Source of the DNA: a bacterium
GTDB lineage: Bacteria > JACRDZ01 > JAJRWM01
Length of the DNA stretch: 15,627 nt
Direction of reading: 5' to 3'
Assembly (NCBI GenBank): GCA_024276815.1
Contig: JAJRWM010000176.1
Coordinates: 1-15,627, forward strand
Shown here: one piece after another, positions 6,462-13,624 of the stretch
Layout of the letters: each line of letters begins with the position of its first letter
Numbering within the stretch: the first letter of the stretch is position 1
Made by a program: the position numbers and the translations under genes
Notes under the pieces: model-generated
Databases searched by the model: none
The model's input: only the letters and a program-made list of their open reading frames with translations
What the model was told of the DNA's origin: nothing

Positions 6462-8764
6462 TGGAATTCGATAAAGAAGCGTTTCTGGACACCTTCCGAG
6501 CCGAGGCTGAAGAACATCTGCAGAAAATAGAAGCCGGGTTGCTGGTTATTGAAAAAAATGAAGGCGACAAGGAACTGATGAACAGCTTGTATCGGAACGC
6601 TCATTCTCTCAAGGGTTCGTCATCCCTGATGGGGTTTGATGATATCTGCGAGACAGCGCATTCCATGGAGGATCTTTTCGGCGAGATTCGCGATCTGGAA
6701 CCGCCGGTCGACAGCCAGATCATCGATTCCCTGCTGAATCTGCTTGATCAATTAAAAGTCCAGGTCGATGAACTGGGGAGGACTCCTGAAGCAAACGAGA
6801 AAACTTTGTCGAAGCCGGCGGAGAAAACAGAACCAAAGGTTAACCAAAGCGCCAGTGGAGTAATCGAGAAAATCATCGCTGGCGCTTATTCTGAGAAACC
6901 GGTTGAAGTTGCCCCTGAACCAGTCGCCGCCAAACCGGAACCGACAACTTGCCAGGATGAGATAACCGCCCCGGTGTGTCCTATCGGCGCCAAGGAAATG
7001 GACACAATCAGGGTTGCCGTCGCCAAGCTGGACGCCTTGTTAAACCTGGCCGGCGAAATGGTGGTCAATAAACTGAGCTTTGAGTCTCCCCTGAACGATA
7101 TTAATTTATTCCAGCAAAAGATCCACCAATTTTCCTCGATTATCAACGACTTGAAGGAAGTGGTGAACGATGAAAGCGAGCCCGTCGTAAAGCGCGACAA
7201 CGGCGAACTGAACGTTTATCTTCAGGAACTGGAAAACCTTGTTATCGATATGAAAGACAGCACTTTTCACGTGTATGAGAACCTCAAGGAGATCGTCGGC
7301 CGGCTGGACCTGGTCTCCAATAACATGCAGCAAAAGATCATGGCGGCCCGCATGCTGCCGATTTCCACCATTTTCAACTTGTTTCCCCGGGCCGTGCGCG
7401 ATATGGCAAAAGAGAGTGACAAACAGGTTGATCTGGTTCTGCGGGGCGAAGAGGTGGAGTTGGATAAAAAAATTATCGAAGATATCCGGGAACCGCTGAT
7501 GCACTTGATACGCAACGCGGTTGACCATGGGATTGAGCCTGTTGACACCAGGATTAAAAAAGGCAAGAAGCCGCAAGGACAGATTATCCTCGCGGCTTCG
7601 GCTGAGGGTAGTCACATCAACATCTCCATTGAGGACGACGGCGCCGGCATCAGCCTTGAATCGATCAAGAAAACCATCCTGCGTCGTCAACTGGTCGACC
7701 AGGAAAAACTCGCCGGGATGTCGCAGTCGGAGATTCTTGATTTTATTTTTCATCCCGGATTTTCTACCCGGGAAATTATCACCGATGTTTCCGGGCGCGG
7801 TGTCGGGATGGACGTGGTCAAGAAAAACATCGGCCTCCTTAAAGGTTTGATCGCAATTGAAAACCGGCTTGGCCGGGGTGTCAAGGTTACTTTAAAGCTA
7901 CCCCTTACCTTGACCATCATCCAGGCGCTGGTAATTGAAGTGAGGGGCGAGTTGTTTTGCGTGCCCTTGTCGCTGATAGAAGAAAACCTGCGTCTAAGCC
8001 CGGAAGAAGTAACCTGGGCGGAAAACAACCGGGTCATCAAGTTGCGTGAGCGGATTATTCCCCTGGTTGACCTGGGAGCGCTTCTGCGGCTGCCGGCCGT
8101 CGCCGGCCAGGATGAGGAAAACGACAGGATTACGGCTATTCTTGTCGGTTCCGCCGAGGAACGAATTGGCTTTATTGTTGACCGGCTGCATGGCAAACGC
8201 GAAATTGTCTCAAAATCACTCTCCGAGAACCTCAGAAGCGTCAGGAAGATATCCGGAGCGACCATTTTAAGCGACGGTCGGGTTTCCCTGATTCTGAACA
8301 TCTCCGCGTTGCTTGACAGCGCCAAGTCATACCGCCCGGAAAAAGAGCCGGCGTTAGCGGGTGACGCCATCGGCAAGGCGAAGAGAAAAAACAGGCGTCG
8401 TATTTTGGTTGTGGATGATTCCCTGATCACCCGCCAGTTGGAAAAAGATATTCTCGAAAGCGCCGGGTATGAGGTGGAAACCGCCGTTGACGGAATGAAG
8501 GGTCTGGAGCGGTTGCGGCACGCTAAATTTGACCTGGTGGTAACGGATGTGGAAATGCCTAATCTGGATGGCTTTGAGCTAACCTCGGCGATCAAAACTT
8601 CAGGCGCTTTAAGCTCTATTCCGGTGGTAATCGTAACTTCCATGCAGGACGACAAGGACAAGGCCAGGGGAGTTCAGGTTGGCGCGGACGCTTATGTCGT
8701 CAAATCCGATTTTGAACAAAAGAACCTGGTTGAGATTGTTGGTCTGTTAATTGGAGAAAATTAA
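6461..8764 (+). CDS. cheA: Hybrid chemotaxis histidine kinase CheA with C-terminal receiver domain
   Basis: 767 residues. The order is: HPt domain (1-105) with phospho-acceptor His48 in NAHSLKGSS; a Pro/Glu/Lys-rich linker (about 106-178) with no evident CheY-binding P2 domain; a long dimerisation domain P3 (about 180-295); ATPase P4 (about 297-480) with N-box HLIRNAVDHG (Asn352), G1 box EDDGAGIS (391-398) and G2 box SGRGVGMD (444-451); CheW-like P5 (about 484-625); and a receiver domain (about 647-767) with Asp652/Asp653, phospho-site Asp696 (VTDVEMP) and Lys748. All catalytic residues are intact. CheA-REC hybrids occur in WspE, FrzE and related non-flagellar systems, where the fused receiver acts as an internal output or phosphate sink. 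ATG 6461 is preferred to ATG 6458 because AGGA at 6452-6455 is then 5 bases away; the open frame upstream, from 6233, is only an overlap with cheW. Confidence 0.93.
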   Translation: MEFDKEAFLDTFRAEAEEHLQKIEAGLLVIEKNEGDKELMNSLYRNAHSLKGSSSLMGFDDICETAHSMEDLFGEIRDLEPPVDSQIIDSLLNLLDQLKVQVDELGRTPEANEKTLSKPAEKTEPKVNQSASGVIEKIIAGAYSEKPVEVAPEPVAAKPEPTTCQDEITAPVCPIGAKEMDTIRVAVAKLDALLNLAGEMVVNKLSFESPLNDINLFQQKIHQFSSIINDLKEVVNDESEPVVKRDNGELNVYLQELENLVIDMKDSTFHVYENLKEIVGRLDLVSNNMQQKIMAARMLPISTIFNLFPRAVRDMAKESDKQVDLVLRGEEVELDKKIIEDIREPLMHLIRNAVDHGIEPVDTRIKKGKKPQGQIILAASAEGSHINISIEDDGAGISLESIKKTILRRQLVDQEKLAGMSQSEILDFIFHPGFSTREIITDVSGRGVGMDVVKKNIGLLKGLIAIENRLGRGVKVTLKLPLTLTIIQALVIEVRGELFCVPLSLIEENLRLSPEEVTWAENNRVIKLRERIIPLVDLGALLRLPAVAGQDEENDRITAILVGSAEERIGFIVDRLHGKREIVSKSLSENLRSVRKISGATILSDGRVSLILNISALLDSAKSYRPEKEPALAGDAIGKAKRKNRRRILVVDDSLITRQLEKDILESAGYEVETAVDGMKGLERLRHAKFDLVVTDVEMPNLDGFELTSAIKTSGALSSIPVVIVTSMQDDKDKARGVQVGADAYVVKSDFEQKNLVEIVGLLIGEN

Positions 8765-8767
8765 TTT

Positions 8768-9799
8768 ATGAAAACCAAAAAAATCCGCGTTTTGATTGTT
8801 GACGATTCGCATTTATTCTGTAAATTTTTAGCAAGCAGCATTAATTCGGAGCCTGGTTTCGAGGTTGTCGGAATCGCCCATAATGGTCTAGAGGGGATTG
8901 CCAAGGCCAGGGAGTTGAAACCCGATGTTGTCACGATGGATGTCCTGATGCCGGAAATGGATGGCGTGGAAGCGGTTGGCAAGCTGATGGCGGAGACGCC
9001 CACCCCTATCCTCATGGTCAGTTCCCTGACCAAACAGGGAGCCGCGATAACCTTTGAGGCCATTGAGGCCGGCGCGCTTGATTTCATAAAAAAATACGCC
9101 GCCACCGATCGCCAGGAAATGAACCAGTTCCTGGAGGAAGTAATCAAAAAAATCAGGTTGATCGCTGGAATTAAAGTCGTCACCCACTTAAAGCAGTTTC
9201 CCGAGATAAAAAAACGCGACACCAAGATGATTACCTCTCCCAAGATCGTGGCGATAGCGGTTTCCACGGGAGGACCAAGCGCTTTACCCGTGGTCTTGCA
9301 GGAATTACCCGGCGACCTGCCGGCCGCCGTGATTGTTGTCCAGCACATGGCGGAAGGATTTACCGCGGAATACGCGCGCTGGCTGGGCGAACGATGTTCC
9401 CTGGCCGTGGTGGAAGCCAAGAATAACGATATTGTCAAAAGCGGGGTCTGTTATATCGCTCCCGGTAATTATCACCTGCTGTTAGGAAATACCGGCCGCA
9501 TAAAAATCAACCAGGAGCCGATGTTTCAGGGCTATCGTCCCAGCGCCAACCTGACTTTTGAATCAGTTGCCGCGGTTTACCGGCAAAACGCCGTCGGTTT
9601 GATTATGACCGGTATGGGTAATGACGGCGCGCGCGGGATTGCCCGGATTAAGGAACTGGGGGGTAGAACCATTGCCCAGGACGAAGCGACATCAGTCGTT
9701 TTTGGTATGAACCGGGTCGCGATTAACGAGGGCAGCATCCAGTCGGTGGTGCCCCTGGACAAGATCGCGGAAGAAATAGTCAGACAACTTTTTTCCTAG
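8768..9799 (+). CDS. cheB: Chemotaxis response regulator protein-glutamate methylesterase CheB
   Basis: 343 residues: an N-terminal receiver domain with the Asp pair in VDDSHLF, phospho-acceptor Asp58 (VVTMDVLMPEMDG) and the usual SSLTKQG and DFIKK elements, a linker (about 120-155), and the methylesterase/deamidase domain. The catalytic triad is present: Ser166 (AVSTGGPSA), His193 (VVQHMAEGF) and Asp286 (MTGMGNDGA). CheB, activated by phosphate from CheA, removes methyl groups from receptor glutamates and so sets adaptation, against CheR. Its presence implies that methyl-accepting receptors exist in this organism even though none is encoded here. GGAGA at 8753-8757 is 10 bases before the ATG, inside the cheA 3' end, and only 3 bases separate the two genes. 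It corresponds to WspF in Wsp-type systems. Confidence 0.94.
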   Translation: MKTKKIRVLIVDDSHLFCKFLASSINSEPGFEVVGIAHNGLEGIAKARELKPDVVTMDVLMPEMDGVEAVGKLMAETPTPILMVSSLTKQGAAITFEAIEAGALDFIKKYAATDRQEMNQFLEEVIKKIRLIAGIKVVTHLKQFPEIKKRDTKMITSPKIVAIAVSTGGPSALPVVLQELPGDLPAAVIVVQHMAEGFTAEYARWLGERCSLAVVEAKNNDIVKSGVCYIAPGNYHLLLGNTGRIKINQEPMFQGYRPSANLTFESVAAVYRQNAVGLIMTGMGNDGARGIARIKELGGRTIAQDEATSVVFGMNRVAINEGSIQSVVPLDKIAEEIVRQLFS

Positions 9800-9812
9800 A
9801 GGTGGTTTAGGT

Positions 9813-11294
9813 ATGCGGAGCGAGAGCAAAAAAATTCTGGTGGCGGATGACAGCCCAACGATATCAATGATGGTAGCCAGCGTCCTGGAGAACGCCGGCT
9901 ATCAGGTCGTTACGGCTTTTGACGGTCTGGAGACGCTGGAGAAAGTTTACCAAACCTTTCCCGACCTCATTGTACTGGATATTTTAATGCCCAAGATGAA
10001 TGGTTACCAGGTCTGCCGTTTGCTTAAGCACGATCAGCAAACTTCGTTTATTCCGATTATCATGCTCTCGGCCAAGGCGGAGCAAAAAGACAAGTTCTGG
10101 GGGCTATATACCGGGGCGGACAGTTACCTGACAAAAAACAAGAATATTGCCAAAACCTTGTTGCCGGAAATTGAAAAAACCTTCGCGCGGCAAAACGCCG
10201 AGACAAGAACCAAGCCCCTGTCCCTGCCCAGGTTTAACCAGGAGGAGTTGATCCAGCGGTTAAATAATCTTTTGGATGACATGTTGTTTGATTCCGTCCT
10301 GATTAATGAAATCCAGGATAAAAGCCAGGCGATCTCGGATTTTACGGTTTTAAACAAAGAACTGTTCGTTTTTTTAGGCAAGGTCATTAAATTCCAGTTG
10401 GGCGTTTTATACCTCGTTGAGGAGAATTGCGGTTCCCTGGTCAGCTATTTGCCGGCTCAGTCCTTAACCACCAAACGGGTAATGGCTGAACTGGACAAGG
10501 CCTTGCGGGGCAAACAGTTGCCGTCACCCCAGGATTTACAGGATTTCACCTTTAATATTTTCCCCGAACCCTCTTCGGAAGCTTCCGATCCCGGCCCGCC
10601 GGAGGACCTGCTCGTTGAAGAGGTCAATATCAGAGGAGCCTTTCGGGGACTGCTGTTGTTGCAGCGTTATGAGAAGAAAAAGTTCAGCGAGGAGGAAAAG
10701 AACACGCTGAAGTTTTTCCTGAAGCACGCCAGCGGCTTGCTGGACAACGCCTTCCTCTATCATAAAACGCAGCAACTGGCTATTACCGATGGATTGACCA
10801 AGCTGTATAATCATCGCTATTTTCAGGACGCTCTCGAAGATGAGCTTAATCGTTCCCGGCGTTTTCGCCGTCCCCTTTCATTAATCATGATCGATATTGA
10901 TCACTTCAAGCATTTTAATGATACCTACGGCCATCAGCAGGGAGACATCATTCTTAAGGAGTTGGCGTGTTTGTTGCGTGAAAATGTCCGTAAAATCGAG
11001 ATTGTCGCGCGCTATGGCGGCGAGGAATTCGCGATCATTCTGCCGGAGACCAGCGACGCCGAAGCGGCTGAAATCGCTGAACGGCTCAGGAATGAAGTGG
11101 CGAAGAAAGATTTTACCTTTAAAAAGAGAAATGGCCGGGAGCAAATCACTATCTCGCTGGGAATCGCGACCTTTCCTAACGACGCTGACAACCAGGTCGC
11201 CTTGATCCGAAGCGCGGATAAAGCGCTCTATCTGGCTAAGGAATCAGGCCGGAATCGGGTCTGTTTCCTGAAAAAACCAGCAGACAGCAATTAA
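9813..11294 (+). CDS. Response-regulator diguanylate cyclase, REC - middle sensor-like domain - GGDEF
   Basis: 493 residues. An N-terminal receiver (about 5-125) carries the Asp pair at ADDSPT, phospho-site Asp56 (IVLDILMPKMNG) and Lys in YLTKNK. The middle region (about 150-325) looks like a GAF-type or other alpha/beta sensor domain, assigned only by composition and spacing. The C-terminal GGDEF domain (about 328-485) begins at AITDGLTKLYNHRYF and has Asp361 and Asp363 (MIDIDHFKHFND), the active-site GGEEF at 402-406 and the SLGIATFP strand, so cyclic-di-GMP synthesis from two GTP is expected. The inhibitory I-site, normally RxxD ahead of the signature, is RKIE (393-396). A GAGGTGG at 9799-9805 lies 7 bases before the ATG. 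It is the likely output of the operon, as WspR is in Pseudomonas; the extra domain sets it apart from WspR. Confidence 0.92.
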   Translation: MRSESKKILVADDSPTISMMVASVLENAGYQVVTAFDGLETLEKVYQTFPDLIVLDILMPKMNGYQVCRLLKHDQQTSFIPIIMLSAKAEQKDKFWGLYTGADSYLTKNKNIAKTLLPEIEKTFARQNAETRTKPLSLPRFNQEELIQRLNNLLDDMLFDSVLINEIQDKSQAISDFTVLNKELFVFLGKVIKFQLGVLYLVEENCGSLVSYLPAQSLTTKRVMAELDKALRGKQLPSPQDLQDFTFNIFPEPSSEASDPGPPEDLLVEEVNIRGAFRGLLLLQRYEKKKFSEEEKNTLKFFLKHASGLLDNAFLYHKTQQLAITDGLTKLYNHRYFQDALEDELNRSRRFRRPLSLIMIDIDHFKHFNDTYGHQQGDIILKELACLLRENVRKIEIVARYGGEEFAIILPETSDAEAAEIAERLRNEVAKKDFTFKKRNGREQITISLGIATFPNDADNQVALIRSADKALYLAKESGRNRVCFLKKPADSN

Positions 11295-11298
11295 TCTG

Positions 11299-12726
11299 AT
11301 GAATTATGAATATTTTTCCCTGACAACTCCAGAATTCAACCTGCTCCGAAAATTTCTTTATCTGAACAGCGGCCTGGAGTTAACAGAAAAGCGAAAATAC
11401 CAGTTAGAGTTGGTGGTGGGCAAACGTTTGGAAGTGTTGCGGCTGGCAAGCGTTGAAGAATATCTCCATTATCTGATGGTTAACGTCAAGCGTGTTGAGG
11501 AACAACAGTTGTTAATTGACAGCCTGACGATTACCGAAACCTATTTTTTCCGCAATAAATCCCACTTCGACCTTTTACAGCATCATATCCTGCCCCAAAT
11601 AGCTCAAAACAGCCCGGAAAAGAAGCTCAAAATCTGGAGCGCCGGCTGTTCCAGCGGGGAAGAACCATATTCAATCGCGATGATCATACATGAACTGAGC
11701 GTTTTTTTTTATGGCTGGAAAATAGAAATACTGGGCACCGATGTCAACCAGACCCGGTTGCACCAAGCCAAGGCTGGCGTTTATACTGAGCGCGCGATCA
11801 AAATGACCAGTTCCTATTATCTGCGCAAATATTTTAAACTCAAGGATGATTTGTACCATTTAAACGACAACATCAAGGCGATGGTTGATTTCCGCAAGTT
11901 TAACCTGATCCACGAACCATACCCGCTTCAGGAAATGAAGGATTACAATATAATTTTTTGCCGCAATGTTACCATCTACTTCAAGAAAAGCTCGACCGAG
12001 AGGGTAATCCATAATTTTTACAAAAGCCTTAAGGACGACGGCTGTCTGCTGATCGGCCATTCCGAGTCGCTGCACAATATAAACGATGAATTCCGGCTCT
12101 CGGAAAAAGACGGGGTTTATTATTATCTGAAATCTCCGGCTCCGCAAAATACTGATGAGCGCGGGCTTTATACCGACCAGGTAACGCCGCTACCGGTGAC
12201 TTTAACCGCTACTGACACGAAGAGTCTCCTGGAAAAAGGCCTCGGTTTATCGGCTCGCGGTGAATACGAGGAAGCGCTTTTTTGTTTTAATGAAGCGATT
12301 AAGGCAGAGCCATACCTGGTTGAACCATATTTATGCCGGGGACAGCTTTACGCTGACCGGAGAGTTTATTCCGAAGCTCTGAGTTCTTACGAGCAGGCGT
12401 TAAAGCTGGCGCCTTTAAACGCGGAGGTCCATTTTTTGATGGGGCTGGTTTACTGGGAAAAAGAGGACTTCGCCCAGGCCGCTGATTTTTTCAAAAAGGC
12501 GAAATACCTGGACGCCGGGTTTTGTCTGCCTTATTATTACCTGGGCTTGTGGTACGAAAAAGAGGTCCGCTACAACCGGGCCTACCAGGCCTTTGCGGCG
12601 GCTTTAAAAATTATTGAAAAAGTACCGAAACAGATAAAAACAACCTCTTTGGCTGATTTTAAGATTGAGACCATAAAGCAAACCTGCCTTAACAAAATGG
12701 AGCAGTTGGAGCGTTTGAGTGATTAA
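11299..12726 (+). CDS. cheR: CheR-type protein-glutamate methyltransferase with C-terminal TPR repeats
   Basis: 475 residues. The N-terminal helical domain (about 1-85) ends at TETYFFRN (79-86). The SAM-binding domain has AGCSSGEEPYSIAM (115-128), Asp148 (LGTDVN) and FCRNVTIYF (220-228, where Leu or Met is commoner than Thr), closing with GHSESL. It methylates receptor glutamates with S-adenosylmethionine for adaptation. The C-terminus carries four TPR units (about 308-341, 342-375, 376-409, 410-443) after a linker; CheR-TPR fusions are known from WspC and FrzF, where the TPRs regulate or direct receptor binding. It starts 4 bases after the cyclase stop with no clear Shine-Dalgarno, so translation probably relies on coupling. 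Its stop overlaps the next gene by 8 bases. Confidence 0.93.
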   Translation: MNYEYFSLTTPEFNLLRKFLYLNSGLELTEKRKYQLELVVGKRLEVLRLASVEEYLHYLMVNVKRVEEQQLLIDSLTITETYFFRNKSHFDLLQHHILPQIAQNSPEKKLKIWSAGCSSGEEPYSIAMIIHELSVFFYGWKIEILGTDVNQTRLHQAKAGVYTERAIKMTSSYYLRKYFKLKDDLYHLNDNIKAMVDFRKFNLIHEPYPLQEMKDYNIIFCRNVTIYFKKSSTERVIHNFYKSLKDDGCLLIGHSESLHNINDEFRLSEKDGVYYYLKSPAPQNTDERGLYTDQVTPLPVTLTATDTKSLLEKGLGLSARGEYEEALFCFNEAIKAEPYLVEPYLCRGQLYADRRVYSEALSSYEQALKLAPLNAEVHFLMGLVYWEKEDFAQAADFFKKAKYLDAGFCLPYYYLGLWYEKEVRYNRAYQAFAAALKIIEKVPKQIKTTSLADFKIETIKQTCLNKMEQLERLSD

Positions 12727-13624
12727 AGACAAGCAGTTTCTCGATCCCAATATCATTGTCAAGCTGGGTAAAGTCAACCTGGTGGCCCGGCTGGTGGTTG
12801 AAGGATTTATCAGCGGTTTGCATAAAAGTCCTTTTCGCGGGTTTAACGTGGAATTCGCTGAGCACAGGCAATACCTGCCCGGTGATGAAATCCGCCATAT
12901 CGACTGGAAAGTCTACGGTAAGTCGGATAAATATTACATCAAGCAATTTGAGGAAGAGACCAATTTAAAGGCCTATATTTTTCTGGATAAAAGCGCCTCC
13001 ATGGATTTTCCGCGTAGCGGAGACAGCCTCTCAAAATTAACCTACGGTTCCTACCTGGCCGCCTCCTTGGCTTACCTGATGCTGCGGCAAAGGGATTCCG
13101 TGGGCCTGGTGACTTTCGACTCGGAAATTAAGAACTTTATCCCCCCCCGCAGCCAGGCCGGGCATTTACATCAGATACATGAAGTCCTAACCGATTTAAA
13201 GGGGGAGTCCGATACTGATATCGCCAAGGTCTTCCATCAACTGGCCGAACGAATCAAAAGACGAGCCTTGATCGTTATTATCTCTGATTTGTTTACCTCG
13301 TCGGATCAGGCGGTGGTCAACGCTCTGAAACATCTTCGTCACTTAAAGCACGAAATAATCGTTTTTCATTTGCTGAGCAAAGAGGAACTAGAGCTGGATT
13401 TCAAAAATGTCGGCCGATTTATTGATCTCGAAAACGGCGAGAAGATCGTCATCGCGCCCAAAGAGATTCGAGGACTTTATCTGGAGAAGATCGGGAGCTT
13501 TCTGGATTATTTCAAACAAAACCTGCTGGAGGCGAATATTGATTATCAACTGCTCAATACCGGTTTGCCCTTGGAATATCCTTTGTTCAGTTACCTTTCC
13601 CGGCGTATGAAGCGGAGGAAATAG
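12719..13624 (+). CDS. DUF58 family protein with von Willebrand A-like site
   Basis: 301 residues, no transmembrane segment. The DUF58 signature is clear: FRGFNVEFAEHRQYLPGDEIRHIDW at about 39-63, followed by KQFEEETNLKAYIFLD. The strand then carries a metal-ion-dependent adhesion (MIDAS) site DKSAS at 90-94, as in VWA domains, with VIISDLFTS further on. DUF58 proteins are usual partners of MoxR AAA+ ATPases and BatA-type VWA membrane proteins, in systems linked to envelope stress, enzyme maturation or aerotolerance in different bacteria. The start is GTG at 12719, supported by GGAG at 12708-12711 seven bases upstream; the start lies inside the cheR 3' end. No MoxR gene precedes it. A run of eight C at 13141-13148 lies in frame. 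Confidence 0.92.
   Translation: MIKDKQFLDPNIIVKLGKVNLVARLVVEGFISGLHKSPFRGFNVEFAEHRQYLPGDEIRHIDWKVYGKSDKYYIKQFEEETNLKAYIFLDKSASMDFPRSGDSLSKLTYGSYLAASLAYLMLRQRDSVGLVTFDSEIKNFIPPRSQAGHLHQIHEVLTDLKGESDTDIAKVFHQLAERIKRRALIVIISDLFTSSDQAVVNALKHLRHLKHEIIVFHLLSKEELELDFKNVGRFIDLENGEKIVIAPKEIRGLYLEKIGSFLDYFKQNLLEANIDYQLLNTGLPLEYPLFSYLSRRMKRRK

Noticed and set aside
7106-7753. Long minus-strand open frames inside cheA (also 7750-8661) as real antisense genes.
   Set aside because: They overlap well-conserved CheA domains, show no recognisable motif and have low-complexity composition typical of frame shadows.
11701-11710. Run of nine T in cheR (and eight C at 13141-13148 in the DUF58 gene) as possible phase-variation tracts.
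   Set aside because: Both are in frame and code for normal residues; T-runs of eight also occur at about 1613 and 5836, so they look like chance for this genome.
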